DNA of 64,000 nucleotides from Pseudomonas migulae (GCF_024169315.1 NZ_JALJWR010000001.1:2902501-2966500), one strand, 5' to 3'. Shown: positions 11,646-21,204, counted from the first letter of the stretch. A program made the numbers and translations. Notes: a model not told the origin generated them from the letters alone.

Positions 11646-13202
11646 GTGAGCCAGTCCCTGATCGCCGCCCTGCAAAACCCGGCCCTTTACCCGCATCCGG
11701 TAGACGGGTTCCAGGTCATCGAAACCCACATCTCGTGGGTGATCCTCACAGGCCCCTTTGCTTATAAAGTGAAGAAGCCGGTCAATTTCGGCTTCCTCGA
11801 CTTCACCAGCCTCGATGCTCGCGAGCATTTCTGCGGCGAAGAGCTGCGCCTGAACCAGCGTCTGACCGATGATTTGTATCTCGAAGTGTTGCCGATCACT
11901 GGCAGTGCTGAAGCACCGCAATTCGGTGGCGATGGCCCGGTCGTCGATTACGCCCTGAAAATGCGTCAGTTCCCGCAGAGCCAGTTGCTCAGCACGCTGC
12001 AGGCCAACGGCGAATTGACCACCGCGCACATCGACGAGATGGCCGTACAAATCGCGCAGTTCCACCTCACCGCGCCAAAAGTCCCTGCCGAACACGAAGC
12101 CGGCACCCCGGACAGCGTCATGGCACCCGTGCGCCAGAACTTCGAACAGATCCGCCCGTTTCTGAGTGACAAGGCTGACCTGCTGCAACTCGACGCCCTG
12201 CAAGCCTGGGCCGAAAGCAGCTTCGAGCGCCTCAAGCCGTTGTTCGCCCAACGCAAGGCCGAAGGGTTCATCCGCGAGTGCCATGGCGACATCCACCTGG
12301 GCAACGCCACCGTGATCGATGACAAGGTCGTGATCTTCGACTGCATCGAATTCAACGAACCGTTCCGCTTCACCGACGTCTATGCCGACACCGGTTTCCT
12401 GGCGATGGACCTTGAAGACCGCGGCCTGAAAAGCCTGGCCCGTCGTTTCATCAGCCAGTACCTGGAGCTGACCGGCGATTACCAGGGTCTGGAACTGCTG
12501 AACTTCTATAAAGCTTACCGCGCACTGGTTCGTGCCAAAGTCAGCCTGTTCAGCATGCCGGCCGAAGCCGATCCGGTGCAGCGCGCCACCACCCTGCGCC
12601 AGTACCGCAACTACGCCAACCTGGCGGAAAGCTACAGCACCATTCCTTCGCGCTTCATGGCAATCACTCACGGCGTTTCCGCTGTCGGCAAAAGTCATGT
12701 GGCCATGCGTCTGGTGGAAGCGCTGGGCGCAATTCGCCTGCGCTCCGATGTAGAACGCAAACGCCTGTTCGGCGAGCAAACCGTCGCGAACGATCCGCAA
12801 GCCGGCATTTATAGCGCCGACGCCAGCGCCGCGACCTACACCCGCCTGCATGAAATCGCCGCGGTGATCCTGCGTGCCGGCTTCCCCGTCGTGGTCGATG
12901 CCACTTACCTCAAGCGCGATCAGCGTGATGGCGCGGCAAAAATCGCCGAAGCCACCGGCGCGCCGTTCCTGATCCTTGACTGCAACGCACCACAAGCGGT
13001 GATCGAAAGCTGGCTGGCCCTGCGTCAGGCTGACAAAAAGGATCCGTCCGACGCCAACCTGGCCGTTATCGCCGCTCAGCAAGCCAGTCGTGAAGCCCTG
13101 ACGCCAGAAGAGATTCTGTGCAGCAAACGCGTTCAGACCAATGAAAGCGGAACCCTCGACACCGTCGTTGCGCAAATTCGCCAACGCTTGCCGGGGCTGT
13201 AA
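11646..13202 (+). CDS. Two-domain kinase: APH-like phosphotransferase fused to an AAA/zeta-like ATPase
   Basis: 518 residues. The N-terminal half resembles aminoglycoside phosphotransferase-type kinases, with the catalytic loop HGDIHLGN near residue 213 and the metal-binding IFDCIEF near 230. The C-terminal third is a P-loop kinase with Walker A GVSAVGKS near 343-350 and later VVDATYLKRDQR. The family is common in proteobacteria; its substrate is not known. Start is the GTG at 11646 with GAAGGAACG upstream. It is divergent from mrcB with only 117 bases between. The antisense frame over this gene is a codon shadow. Confidence 0.85.
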   Translation: MSQSLIAALQNPALYPHPVDGFQVIETHISWVILTGPFAYKVKKPVNFGFLDFTSLDAREHFCGEELRLNQRLTDDLYLEVLPITGSAEAPQFGGDGPVVDYALKMRQFPQSQLLSTLQANGELTTAHIDEMAVQIAQFHLTAPKVPAEHEAGTPDSVMAPVRQNFEQIRPFLSDKADLLQLDALQAWAESSFERLKPLFAQRKAEGFIRECHGDIHLGNATVIDDKVVIFDCIEFNEPFRFTDVYADTGFLAMDLEDRGLKSLARRFISQYLELTGDYQGLELLNFYKAYRALVRAKVSLFSMPAEADPVQRATTLRQYRNYANLAESYSTIPSRFMAITHGVSAVGKSHVAMRLVEALGAIRLRSDVERKRLFGEQTVANDPQAGIYSADASAATYTRLHEIAAVILRAGFPVVVDATYLKRDQRDGAAKIAEATGAPFLILDCNAPQAVIESWLALRQADKKDPSDANLAVIAAQQASREALTPEEILCSKRVQTNESGTLDTVVAQIRQRLPGL

Positions 13203-13293
13203 GAAAGTATTTCAGCCGTGGAGCCTTCGCCGGCTTCACGGCTGTCAAATAGTGGCACTATACTGGCGTCATAAAACCAACAGGTGATGTGAC

Positions 13294-13638
13294 ATGAGCC
13301 AGCCCAAACTTCTCGACACCCCGCTTTATGCCTTGCTGCACAAAGATGACATCACAGGTTTCAACAACGAACGTCCAAAAGACGGACCTATCGACATGGT
13401 CGGTGGTGATTTCCGAGGCCTGGACCTGCGTGAGCTGAACGCCGACGGCGTCGACTTTACCAATGCCTACTTCCGTTCCGCCGACTTGCGCGGCATTGAC
13501 TTCACTCATTCCAACCTTGAAGGGGCCAGCCTGGCTCACGCACAGATTTCCGGCGCCTACTTTCCGCCAGAACTGAGTGCCGACGAAATCCTCATGTCGA
13601 TGAATTTCGGCACACGCCTGCGTTATCGCACCCGTTAA
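13294..13638 (+). CDS. Pentapeptide-repeat protein
   Basis: 114 residues with consecutive A(D/N)LXX pentapeptides between about residues 38 and 88 (GDFRG LDLRE LNADG VDFTN AYFRS ADLRG IDFTH SNLEG ASLAH AQISG AYF), which would form a short right-handed quadrilateral beta helix of two to three coils. No signal peptide. The family includes DNA-mimic gyrase-protection proteins, but this one is too short to assume that role. A stem (13659-13686) follows. Confidence 0.85.
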   Translation: MSQPKLLDTPLYALLHKDDITGFNNERPKDGPIDMVGGDFRGLDLRELNADGVDFTNAYFRSADLRGIDFTHSNLEGASLAHAQISGAYFPPELSADEILMSMNFGTRLRYRTR

Positions 13639-13658
13639 AAACGACCGATAACTGACCT

Positions 13659-13692
13659 GTCCAGCGCCCCCGCCTTGCGCTGGACTGTGGGC
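13659..13692 (+). terminator. Hairpin after the pentapeptide gene
   Basis: Stem GTCCAGCGC / GCGCTGGAC around an 8-base loop, followed by TGTGGGCATTTT. The T run is short and displaced, so termination is likely but not certain. Confidence 0.5.
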
Positions 13693-13882
13693 ATTTTCAG
13701 TCTGGAAAGCTGACTCCCTCCTGCCCGCTCCTACCGTGTTCGCACACTTTTACCCCACTCATTGGACTTGCCTCTTAGAAGCATTTGCTCCGAAACCGAC
13801 CAAACAATCACGCTTTTCCTACTGATGGCTACACTCCTCAGAAGCTTGCCCACGCACCGTTCGGCCGTCGCAAGGAGGCTTG

Positions 13883-14155
13883 ATGAATGATGAACTGCAG
13901 CACCTGAAAAATCTTGGCAAGACGTCGGCGCAATGGCTGCATGCCGTGGGCATCCACAGCGCCTCGGACTTGCGTCGCCTGGGGGCGGTGGATGCTTATC
14001 GGGCCGTGCGCACACGCGGGTTTCGGGCATCCAAGGTGTTGTTGTATGCGATCGAAGGCGCGTTGATGGACGTGCACTGGAATGACATTCCTGCAGAGCG
14101 CAAGGAAGCCCTGAATAAACAGCTGGAAGCGATCTCGTCACGCCACAAGAATTGA
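13883..14155 (+). CDS. TfoX C-terminal domain-like helix-hairpin-helix protein
   Basis: 90 residues, entirely one TfoX C-terminal-like domain: LKNLGKTSAQWLHAVGIHS, then DLRRLGAVDAYRAVR and ALMDVHWNDIPAERKEAL. This fold resembles helix-hairpin-helix modules. Full TfoX/Sxy competence regulators also have an N-terminal domain that is absent here, so a competence role should not be assumed. A good AAGGAGG ribosome site precedes the ATG. It is the gene just upstream of the PrrF promoter. Confidence 0.85.
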   Translation: MNDELQHLKNLGKTSAQWLHAVGIHSASDLRRLGAVDAYRAVRTRGFRASKVLLYAIEGALMDVHWNDIPAERKEALNKQLEAISSRHKN

Positions 14156-14277
14156 ACGGGCACAGCGTGTGCTTGCGGAACACGCAAGTTACGCAGCTGA
14201 GCTCACCCTGAAACCCAGTGTTTACGGGGCTTTTCGGCAACCCAAAGGTGATTTTCAAATAAATGAAAAATCAGCGG

Positions 14278-14310
14278 TTGACTTGGTAATGAGAATCGCT
14301 ATGATTATCA
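14278..14310 (+). promoter_or_regulatory. prrF promoter with overlapping Fur box
   Basis: TTGACT (14278-14283), 16-bp spacer, TATGAT (14300-14305). The stretch AATGAGAATCGCTATGATTATC (14288-14309) covers the -10 box and fits the Fur pattern of GATAAT-like hexamers, with ATTATC as the inverted last unit. Fur with iron bound here would block transcription; iron starvation would free it. Confidence 0.85.
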
Positions 14311-14311
14311 C

Positions 14312-14423
14312 AACTGGTCGCGAGACTGGTCGATATTTGAAAAGCCCTTGGTTCGGACTCTCAGATATCTCCTCATCAGGCTAATCACGGTTATTTGACC
14401 CGGCTCTTGCCGGGTCTTTTTTT
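14312..14423 (+). ncRNA. prrF: PrrF iron-responsive small RNA
   Basis: About 112 nt starting AACTGGTCGCGAGACTGG (a 5' hairpin) and containing the conserved antisense core CTCCTCATCAGGCTAATCACGG, which is the part of PrrF that pairs with mRNAs of iron-using proteins such as sodB and sdhC. It ends in a terminator: GACCCGGC / GCCGGGTC stem and seven T's (14397-14423). A Fur-overlapped promoter lies just upstream. In P. aeruginosa two tandem copies lie next to phuW; here only one copy is seen beside phuW, as in other non-aeruginosa species where the copies are separated. Also the best explanation for the gap between the TfoX-like gene and phuW. Confidence 0.93.
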
Positions 14424-14443
14424 GCCTGTGGAAAAGTCCCTTG

Positions 14444-15295
14444 TTACTTGCCGAACTGCTTGCGCATTTCCGCACAGTAATCCGGCGCTGGCATGGCAGG
14501 CGTGTACCAGACGTAATCCGCCATTGCCGCCGTGACCTCACTGCCCTGCTGCGCCAGCATCAATACCGTCGGCGCTTCTGGCGCACCCAGATCAAGTGCG
14601 TGAATCGGCACACCCACATCCTTGCGCGCGTGATAAGCGCCGGCAAACAGCAATGCAGGCTTAGGTGCCGCCAGCAACCGCTCGGCCATGCGTCGATCAC
14701 GTTGTTGCTGGACTGCGAGCATCGCCGGCATTTGCGAGGCCGGCAGCAGGCCGCAATGGGACTCGCTGATCTGGGCCAGTAATTCAGCCTTCACCGCTGC
14801 GGTATTGGAACGAGCGCCGCTCAATATCGGCGACTGGGCGTAGAAAGCACGCACCTCGACGGTGTCCAGATTCGCGGCCAGCAGTGGATGCGGTTGGATC
14901 AGGGCGAAACGCACGATCGGACCGTAGAGATTCCAGTCCCAGCCAGGCTGCCAGGCCAATGCATCGGGCAGGTCGGCGGGTAGCGTCGAGGCATGACGCA
15001 CATCATCGACGCGCTGTTGCTGATCCGGCGTGAGCATTTCCAGCAGCAGACTGCCTTGCGGGCGCTGCTCTCCCAGCGCCTGCAATAACCAGCGCTGCAA
15101 CTCATGGTGATCGCGATTGTCATGCTGCTCACCGACGATCAATCGCGATGGCTTGGCCAGTCGCAGCACCAGCTCCTGCGCCGTCAGTGCCTGGCCGGTG
15201 CGCATGTCGCGAATCTCGCCGACAATCGGTGGCGGCGTCGGAACATGCTGACAGGCACTGAGCACCAGCACCGCCAGAATCATCATTAAACGCAT
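14444..15295 (-). CDS. phuW: ChaN/PhuW-type haem-binding lipoprotein
   Basis: 283 residues. Lipobox LSAC (Cys15) after a short signal peptide, then the ChaN fold signatures IVGEQHDNRDHHELQRWLL and LLFAGAYHARKDVGVPIHAL. ChaN proteins are outer-membrane-attached and bind cofacial haem dimers. It is the last gene of phuT-U-V-W, 20 bases after phuV, and converges with prrF. In Pseudomonas the neighbour of phuV is usually called phuW; the exact function is not settled. Confidence 0.88.
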   Translation of the reverse strand: MRLMMILAVLVLSACQHVPTPPPIVGEIRDMRTGQALTAQELVLRLAKPSRLIVGEQHDNRDHHELQRWLLQALGEQRPQGSLLLEMLTPDQQQRVDDVRHASTLPADLPDALAWQPGWDWNLYGPIVRFALIQPHPLLAANLDTVEVRAFYAQSPILSGARSNTAAVKAELLAQISESHCGLLPASQMPAMLAVQQQRDRRMAERLLAAPKPALLFAGAYHARKDVGVPIHALDLGAPEAPTVLMLAQQGSEVTAAMADYVWYTPAMPAPDYCAEMRKQFGK

Positions 15296-15315
15296 GAACT
15301 CCCCCTATCGAAAAC

Positions 15316-16083
15316 CTAGCGGGCGATGATCAGCGGATGCCCGCGCTCCGGATGTTGTTGCACCAGTACTTCCAGCCCGAATACGGCCTTGAGCGGCTCA
15401 GGGCGCAACACCTGCTCGGGCGTGTCGAGCGCGATCGGGCGCCCGCCTTCGAGCAGCAACAGGCGATCACAATAGCGCGCCGCGAGGTTCAGATCATGCA
15501 GGATCACCAGCACCGCCGCACCGCGATCAGCGAACTCGCGCACCGCTTGCAGGGTTGTGTGTTGGTGCAGCGGATCGAGCATCGAAGTCGGTTCATCGAG
15601 CAACAGCGTTTGCCCCTCCTCGCCCGGCCAGAGTTGCGCCAGCACCCGCGCCAGATGCACCCGCTGCCGTTCGCCGCCAGACAACGCGAGATAGCTGCGA
15701 CCACTCAAATGCGCGGCATCGGCGGCCTGCAACGCGGCGGCGACGATTTCATCGTCCCGGACCCGGCCGCTCTGATGCGGCAAACGCCCCATACCGACGA
15801 CTTCCTCGACGCGAAAAGCGAAGTCCAGGGTCGAGACTTGCGGCAACACCGCCAGACGCTGGGCGCGCTGAGCGCCGGTCCAGTCACGCAGTTCGCGCTC
15901 ATCAAGCCACACGCTGCCATGATTCGCCGGCAACTCACCACACAAGGCACCCAGCAGTGTACTTTTGCCGGCACCGTTAGGCCCCAGTACACCGAGGACT
16001 TCCCCCGGTTTGAGTGCAAGTGTGATGTCCGTCAGAACGATCTTGCGGCCCCGGCGGATTTGCAGATTTTGCGTTCGCAACAT
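15316..16083 (-). CDS. phuV: Haem ABC transporter ATP-binding protein
   Basis: 255 residues, full-length HmuV/PhuV. Walker [10 protein letters not shown] (about residues 34-42), signature [15 protein letters not shown], Walker [12 protein letters not shown], switch histidine in VILHDLN. It energises import of haem across the inner membrane. The start is the ATG at 16083, which overlaps the phuU stop by one base; the frame extending to 16458 lies inside phuU and is spurious. Confidence 0.95.
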   Translation of the reverse strand: MLRTQNLQIRRGRKIVLTDITLALKPGEVLGVLGPNGAGKSTLLGALCGELPANHGSVWLDERELRDWTGAQRAQRLAVLPQVSTLDFAFRVEEVVGMGRLPHQSGRVRDDEIVAAALQAADAAHLSGRSYLALSGGERQRVHLARVLAQLWPGEEGQTLLLDEPTSMLDPLHQHTTLQAVREFADRGAAVLVILHDLNLAARYCDRLLLLEGGRPIALDTPEQVLRPEPLKAVFGLEVLVQQHPERGHPLIIAR

Positions 16084-17120
16084 CAGGCACGCCCTCGGAG
16101 CAACAAATAGAGGAAGAAAGGTGCACCGATAAACGCGGTGACAATTCCGATCGGCAGCTCGGCCGGTGCCAGCGCCAGTCGCGCCACCAGATCGGCGAAC
16201 AACAGGAGACTGGCGCCCGCCAGCACCGAGGCCGGCAACAACACCCGATGATCGGGACCGGCCAGCAGACGCACCAGATGCGGCACCACCAACCCGACAA
16301 ATCCGATCATCCCCGCCGCCGCCACTGCCGCGCCGACACCCAACGCCGTGCAGAACACCAGCTCGCGCTTGAGTCCTTCGACGTCGATCCCCAAGTGACC
16401 GGCCTCCGACTCTCCAAGCAACAATGCGTTCAAGGCCTTGGCCCGACGCGGCAACCACAGCGCCACGCCGGCGCTGATCAGCAGCAACGGCCAGAGTCGC
16501 GAATAGCTGGCGCCATTGAGACTGCCCAGGTTCCAGAACGTCAGCGTGCGCAGGGTCGCGTCGTCCGCCAGATAGGTGAACAGTCCCACTGCCGAGCCCG
16601 CCAGCGCCGTCAATGCGATACCCGCCAGGAGCATGGTCGCGACATTGGTTTGCCCGTTACGCCGGCCCAGTCGATACACCAGCGCGGTCACCCCAAGGCC
16701 ACCCAGAAACGCGCACAGCGATAACAGATAAGGCCCGAAGGATTCCGGCAAACCGCCAAAAACGGAACCGCCGACAATCGCAATCGCCGCGCCCAATGCC
16801 GCGCCACTGGAAACACCCACCAGGCCCGGATCGGCCAGCGGGTTGCGAAACAACCCTTGCATCGCTACGCCCGACAGCGCCAGCACTCCGCCCACCGCCA
16901 ACCCCAGCAGGGTACGCGGCAGGCGAATTTGCCCGAGGATCAGTTCGGCCTGCTCCAATCCGTCAGGCGCAATGGGCAAGCCGATCATGCGCAACGCCGC
17001 ACGCAAGGTATCGAGCAACGGCAGGCTAACCGGGCCCAACGCCAATGACAGCCAGATCGCCAGCAAACACAGGAGGCTCAGGCCAATGAACAGCGTTCGG
17101 GGTTTTACCAGAACGGTCAT
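16083..17120 (-). CDS. phuU: Haem ABC transporter permease (FecCD family)
   Basis: 345 residues, about ten membrane helices, with the FecCD signatures [31 protein letters not shown] (seen here in two halves, [17 protein letters not shown] and [15 protein letters not shown]) and [12 protein letters not shown], which contacts the ATPase. It overlaps phuT by four bases (ATGA) and phuV by one, indicating a tightly coupled operon. Confidence 0.95.
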   Translation of the reverse strand: MTVLVKPRTLFIGLSLLCLLAIWLSLALGPVSLPLLDTLRAALRMIGLPIAPDGLEQAELILGQIRLPRTLLGLAVGGVLALSGVAMQGLFRNPLADPGLVGVSSGAALGAAIAIVGGSVFGGLPESFGPYLLSLCAFLGGLGVTALVYRLGRRNGQTNVATMLLAGIALTALAGSAVGLFTYLADDATLRTLTFWNLGSLNGASYSRLWPLLLISAGVALWLPRRAKALNALLLGESEAGHLGIDVEGLKRELVFCTALGVGAAVAAAGMIGFVGLVVPHLVRLLAGPDHRVLLPASVLAGASLLLFADLVARLALAPAELPIGIVTAFIGAPFFLYLLLRGRA

Positions 17121-17989
17121 TGGGCCGCCGTGCCCGGATAGAAGCCGTCACTGATTTTTTTCAACGCCTGCGGCAACCGCGGGCCGAGCCCACCGACCAG
17201 CAACGTCGGATCAAGCTCCATGACACGCCCGTCCTTCGCGGCGCGGGTCGAGGACAGAATCGGGTTTTCCTTGAACAACGCTGCACGCGCCGCTTCGCCG
17301 ACCAGTGCGCGGTCGGCGAACACCAGCACTTCTGGGTCCAGGCTGATCAGGGATTCGTTGGAAAAAGGTTTGTAACCGGTGTGCGTCGCCAGATTGTGCC
17401 CGCCGGCCTTCTGGATCAACCAATCGGCAGCGGTGTCCTTTCCGGCGATAAGTGGCTTGCCGCCCGCATGACCGAGCAGCACCAGTACGCCGGGCGATTG
17501 TTGCGTCAGTTGTGCCTGGGTGACGCGAATCTTTTGCTGATCGAGTTGCTGCTGATAAGCCTGGAACAATTGCATCGCCCGGTCCTCAGCGCCGAGCAAC
17601 TTGCCCAAATGCTGCAAATTTCCCTCCAACGTCGGCAGATCCGGCTGGGCCGAGAACAGTTCGACCTGCACGCCCGCCGTGCGGATCTGCGACAGCACCG
17701 ACGGCGGGCCCATTTCTTCGGTGCCGACCAGAATTTGCGGACGTAGACTCAGCACGCCTTCTGCCGACAACTGCCGCTGATAGCCGATGCTCGGCAATGC
17801 CTTGAGGGATTCCGGATGCTGGCTGGTGGTATCGACACCCACCAGTTTCGATTCGCCGCCCAGCGCACTGACCCACTCCGACAAGGCCCCGCCGGCGCTG
17901 ACCCAGCGTTGTGGCAACTCGGCCGCCGCGGTGTGGTGACTGACGAGGAGTCCGACACACAGTGCGGCAACGCGGGTACTCAGGCGCAT
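17117..17989 (-). CDS. phuT: Periplasmic haem-binding protein of the ABC importer
   Basis: 290 residues with a cleavable signal peptide (MRLSTRVAALCVGLLVSHHTAAA) and a class III (helical-backbone) binding-protein fold: GGALSEWVSALGGESKLVGVD, then a central helix and VLVLLGHAGGKPLIAGKDT. Matches HmuT/PhuT. First gene of the importer operon. Neither a TonB-dependent receptor (phuR) nor the cytoplasmic haem carrier (phuS) is next to it; on its 5' side is a divergent Rieske gene. Confidence 0.93.
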   Translation of the reverse strand: MRLSTRVAALCVGLLVSHHTAAAELPQRWVSAGGALSEWVSALGGESKLVGVDTTSQHPESLKALPSIGYQRQLSAEGVLSLRPQILVGTEEMGPPSVLSQIRTAGVQVELFSAQPDLPTLEGNLQHLGKLLGAEDRAMQLFQAYQQQLDQQKIRVTQAQLTQQSPGVLVLLGHAGGKPLIAGKDTAADWLIQKAGGHNLATHTGYKPFSNESLISLDPEVLVFADRALVGEAARAALFKENPILSSTRAAKDGRVMELDPTLLVGGLGPRLPQALKKISDGFYPGTAAQ

Positions 17990-18081
17990 AAACAGCTTCC
18001 TTTAAAGGTTTTCCCAGGCATTGAAGTGACAGGCCAAGTATCCTCGGCGTCTGGCATCCGCACCCGACGGGCAAGGCAGCC

Positions 18082-18104
18082 ATTTGATAATTGTTTGCAT
18101 TTGA
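18082..18104 (-). promoter_or_regulatory. Candidate Fur box upstream of phuT
   Basis: ATTTGATAATTGTTTGCATTTG holds a perfect TGATAAT half-site followed by a weak second half (GTTTGCA). It lies about 95 bases before the phuT start, in the short divergent gap to the Rieske gene. Match is partial; placed here because iron control of this operon is expected. Confidence 0.4.
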
Positions 18105-18155
18105 ACGTCAAGCTCGGACATATCCAGTCACGAGCCAGCGGAGTTGAGGATAGAC

Positions 18156-18473
18156 ATGAAGTTTCTTTGCGCAGGCTCCGAGCTGGCCGAATCCGGCAGC
18201 CGCGGTTTCGACCTCGACGGCCAGAAGCTGTTTGCCGTGCGCCGGGCCGGTCAGGTCTACGTCTACATCAACCGGTGTCCGCACCGTGGCGTCGGGCTGG
18301 AATGGACACCCGACCAGTTTCTTGACCCCAGCAACAGCCTGATCCAGTGCGCGACCCACGGCGCACTGTTCTTGATCGAAGACGGCGAATGCGTCTCCGG
18401 CCCGTGCGCCGGGCAATCCCTGACCACCGTTGAAAGTCGCGAAGACGATCAAGGGATCTGGATCACTCTTTAA
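18156..18473 (+). CDS. Rieske [2Fe-2S] ferredoxin-like protein
   Basis: 105 residues forming a single Rieske domain. Cluster ligands are in CPHRG (about residues 45-49) and CATHG (about 68-72), the C-x-H ... C-x2-H pattern. No signal peptide or membrane segment, so a soluble cytoplasmic ferredoxin-like protein; NirD-like and dioxygenase ferredoxins share this form, and the redox partner cannot be named. GAGGA precedes the ATG at 18156; an in-frame ATG at 18144 has no ribosome site. Its stop overlaps the sfsA stop region (convergent, TTAA). Confidence 0.88.
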   Translation: MKFLCAGSELAESGSRGFDLDGQKLFAVRRAGQVYVYINRCPHRGVGLEWTPDQFLDPSNSLIQCATHGALFLIEDGECVSGPCAGQSLTTVESREDDQGIWITL

Positions 18474-19183
18474 CCGCCGAGCACCACCTCCAGACGCCGA
18501 TCGACCACCATTTCTTCGTGGGTCAAGCGCACGCCGTAGGCCAACACCTCGACCCCGCACGCCACCGCTTCTTGCAAAGCGGCCGCGTAGGCCGAATCGA
18601 TTTCGTCTGCAGGACGCACGGCATCGATGCCCGTGAGGTTCACGCAATACAACTGCACCGCGCGAATGCCGTCCCGAGCCAAATGCGCCAGTTCCCGTAA
18701 ATGCTTGGCGCCACGCTGGGTGACCGCATCGGGAAACGCCGCGACCGATGAGCCATCGAACCCCAACGTGACGCTTTTGACTTCCACATACGCCGGCCCG
18801 CTCGGGTAATCGAGGCGAAAGTCGATACGACTGCTTTCTTGACCGTAGGCCACTTCACGCTTCAGCTCGGTGAAACCGTTGAGTTCGCTGATGACGCCAG
18901 CCCTGAGCGCCTCTTCGATCAAACCGTTGGCTCGCCCGGTGTTCACGCAAAACAGCCGCCCCTGAGGGGTTTCGCCAACTTCCCAGGTGCCTGGCAATTT
19001 GCGCTTGGGGTCGTTGGAACGGCTGAACCACACTTGCCCGCCCTCGACCTGGCAATTGAGCATCGAGCCGGTGTTCGGGCAGTGAATGGTCACCAACTCG
19101 CCGTGAACGGTTTCGATATCGGCGAGAAAACGCTTGTAACGCCGAATCAGACGACCTTCTTCGAGGGGAGGATGAAAGCGCAT
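18470..19183 (-). CDS. sfsA: Sugar fermentation stimulation protein SfsA
   Basis: 237 residues, family length. Conserved segments [24 protein letters not shown], and VEVKSVTL with a PD-(D/E)xK nuclease-like core (D-Y-P-S... VEVK). E. coli SfsA was named from maltose gene effects and binds DNA; a nuclease activity is suggested by the fold. The ATG at 19183 overlaps the stop of the upstream aminotransferase gene, so the two are co-expressed. Confidence 0.95.
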   Translation of the reverse strand: MRFHPPLEEGRLIRRYKRFLADIETVHGELVTIHCPNTGSMLNCQVEGGQVWFSRSNDPKRKLPGTWEVGETPQGRLFCVNTGRANGLIEEALRAGVISELNGFTELKREVAYGQESSRIDFRLDYPSGPAYVEVKSVTLGFDGSSVAAFPDAVTQRGAKHLRELAHLARDGIRAVQLYCVNLTGIDAVRPADEIDSAYAAALQEAVACGVEVLAYGVRLTHEEMVVDRRLEVVLGG

Positions 19184-20355
19184 CAGCCTTGCCAGCTCTT
19201 CAAGCCGCGAGCAATGCGTTCAACCGCTTCCTGCAGGCGCGAGAGACTTTGGGTGTAGGCAAACCGAACGTGATGGCCGGCCTGATAACGCCCGAAGTCG
19301 AGCCCCGGCGTGATCGCCAGGTGCTCGGTTTCGAGGAAGTGCCGGCAGAATGCGAAGGCATCGCCACCGAACTGGCTGATATCGGCGTACAAATAGAACG
19401 CCCCTTCCGGCTCGACGGCAATACCGAAACCCAGCTCCCGCAAGGCGGGCAAGAGGAAATCACGGCGACGGCCGAATTCGGCGCGACGCTCTTCCAGGAT
19501 GGCGATGGTCGCGGGCTCGAAACACGCTAGCGCCGCGTGCTGGGCCATGCTTGGGGCACTGATGTAGAGGTTCTGCGCAAGCTTTTCCAGCTCACCGACC
19601 GCCGCTTCGGGCGCCACCAGCCAGCCGAGCCGCCAGCCGGTCATGCCGAAATACTTCGAAAAACTATTGAGCACGAAAGCGCTGTCGTCGACTTCCAGCA
19701 CACTGGCGGCGTCGGTGCCATAAGTCAGGCCGTGATAGATTTCGTCCACCACCAGATGGCCGTGGCGTGCCTTGATGGCAGTCGACAGCCCCGCCAGTTC
19801 GTCGCGGGTCAGGATCGTCCCGGTCGGGTTGGCCGGCGATGCCACCAGGGCGCCGACGCTGTCGTGATCCCAATGACGGGCGACCAAGTCCGGTGTCAGT
19901 TGATAACGCACGTCCGGCCCCACAGGCACCAGCTGCGCAGCGCCTTCCACCAACCGCAGGAAATGCCGGTTGCACGGGTAACCCGGGTCCGCCAGCAGCC
20001 AGTGCTTGCCCGGATCCACCAGCAAGGCGCTGGCCAGCAGCAACGCGCCGGAACCGCCGGGCGTGATGAGGATTCGCTGTGGGTCGATGTTCAAACCGTA
20101 ACGCTGCTGATAGAAGCTTGAAATCGCCTCGCGCAGCTCAGGAATGCCGCGGGCGGCGGTGTAACGGGTCTTCCCCGCCGTCAGTGCAGCCTGGCCGGCC
20201 TGGATGATCGGCTCGGCGGTGGTGAAGTCCGGCTCGCCGATTTCCAGGTGAATCACGTCGTGGCCAGCGGCTTGCAGTTCATTGGCCCGCGCCAGCAGCG
20301 CCATGACATGGAACGGTTCGATTGCGCGACTGCGGGCACTGTAGGACTGAGCCAT
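19183..20355 (-). CDS. PLP-dependent aminotransferase (class I/II)
   Basis: 390 residues, fold type I. The pyridoxal-phosphate lysine is in [16 protein letters not shown] (about residue 235); the substrate-binding segments [11 protein letters not shown] and SPANPTGT are present, as is the C-terminal arginine region (VRFAYTQS). It belongs to the AspC/alanine-aminotransferase-like group; exact amino donor cannot be read from sequence. Upstream of, and overlapping, sfsA. Confidence 0.9.
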   Translation of the reverse strand: MAQSYSARSRAIEPFHVMALLARANELQAAGHDVIHLEIGEPDFTTAEPIIQAGQAALTAGKTRYTAARGIPELREAISSFYQQRYGLNIDPQRILITPGGSGALLLASALLVDPGKHWLLADPGYPCNRHFLRLVEGAAQLVPVGPDVRYQLTPDLVARHWDHDSVGALVASPANPTGTILTRDELAGLSTAIKARHGHLVVDEIYHGLTYGTDAASVLEVDDSAFVLNSFSKYFGMTGWRLGWLVAPEAAVGELEKLAQNLYISAPSMAQHAALACFEPATIAILEERRAEFGRRRDFLLPALRELGFGIAVEPEGAFYLYADISQFGGDAFAFCRHFLETEHLAITPGLDFGRYQAGHHVRFAYTQSLSRLQEAVERIARGLKSWQG

Positions 20356-20689
20356 TAGCCTTCCTTCAACGGGAAAAAAAACCGATTCTACCCAAGCGCA
20401 GGAACGAGCGAGAACCTAAAGCGGTCAGACGCGTTAAGACCCTGGCCACAAACGACTCATGCGAGTGCGCAAGGTTTGACTAAAATCATTAATTGATCAG
20501 GTCTCCAGCACCACCAGACAAGGGTTTGCAATCATTTGCAAGCCCCTCGGGCCACTACCTCGACATCCGGGAGTAGCGCGGTCCGATTTGATCTGGTAAG
20601 TTCGCCCGCTTGCAGCCGCAGGGCCGGCAGGTGTCGGTGATGGAGCAATCCTGCGCAGATGGATTACAAGAGTAGAGGCGGTCCATTTC
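20356..20689. promoter_or_regulatory. Divergent intergenic region, aminotransferase / dksA
   Basis: 334 bases without a gene. A TTGACT at 20476-20481 could be a -35 box reading towards dksA, but no good -10 lies at the right distance. The last 20 bases hold AGAGGCGG before the dksA ATG. I see no strong inverted repeat. Confidence 0.3.
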
Positions 20690-21130
20690 ATGCCCACCCA
20701 AGCAAAGCAGCAAAACCAGTCGATCAGCGGCTTCGAACCCTACAAAGAAGTTAAGGGCGAGGAGTACATGGGCAAACCCATGCGCGCTCACTTCACCAAG
20801 ATCCTGAACAAGTGGAAACAGGACTTGATGCAGGAAGTCGACCGCACGGTTGATCACATGAAAGACGAAGCGGCCAACTTCCCTGACCCGGCAGATCGTG
20901 CCAGCCAGGAAGAAGAATTCAGCCTTGAATTGCGCGCCCGCGACCGTGAGCGCAAGTTGATCAAGAAGATCGACAAGACGCTGCAATTGATCGAAGACGA
21001 AGAATATGGCTGGTGCGAGTCCTGCGGCGTCGAAATCGGCGTCAAGCGACTGGAAGCCCGCCCTACCGCCGATATGTGCGTTGACTGCAAGACCCTGGCG
21101 GAAATCAAGGAAAAGCAAGTCGGCAAGTAA
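20690..21130 (+). CDS. dksA: RNA polymerase-binding transcription factor DksA
   Basis: 146 residues, near the usual length. A coiled-coil hairpin with the acidic tip DPADRASQEEE (D66 and D69, the tip aspartates) inserts into the RNA polymerase secondary channel. The four-cysteine zinc finger is complete (C109, C112, C130, C133), so this is the zinc form, not the Zn-independent DksA2. With ppGpp it represses rRNA promoters such as those at the left end of this window. Followed by a clear terminator. Confidence 0.97.
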   Translation: MPTQAKQQNQSISGFEPYKEVKGEEYMGKPMRAHFTKILNKWKQDLMQEVDRTVDHMKDEAANFPDPADRASQEEEFSLELRARDRERKLIKKIDKTLQLIEDEEYGWCESCGVEIGVKRLEARPTADMCVDCKTLAEIKEKQVGK

Positions 21131-21148
21131 TCTCGACTTGAACGAAGA

Positions 21149-21175
21149 ACGGAGCGTGCGAACGCTCCGTTTTTG
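21149..21175 (+). terminator. Terminator of dksA
   Basis: Stem ACGGAGCG / CGCTCCGT with a 6-base loop and TTTTTG, 19 bases after the dksA stop. Confidence 0.9.
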
Positions 21176-21204
21176 TTTCTGATATTTGTAGCGTCTTCGG
21201 AATT

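Noticed and set aside
11559..13184. 541-residue minus-strand frame
   Set aside because: Antisense to the two-domain kinase, which has catalytic motifs and a ribosome site; the antisense frame has neither.
14169..14384. 71-residue plus-strand frame
   Set aside because: It runs through the Fur box and PrrF RNA and has no ribosome site; the RNA gene explains the sequence better.
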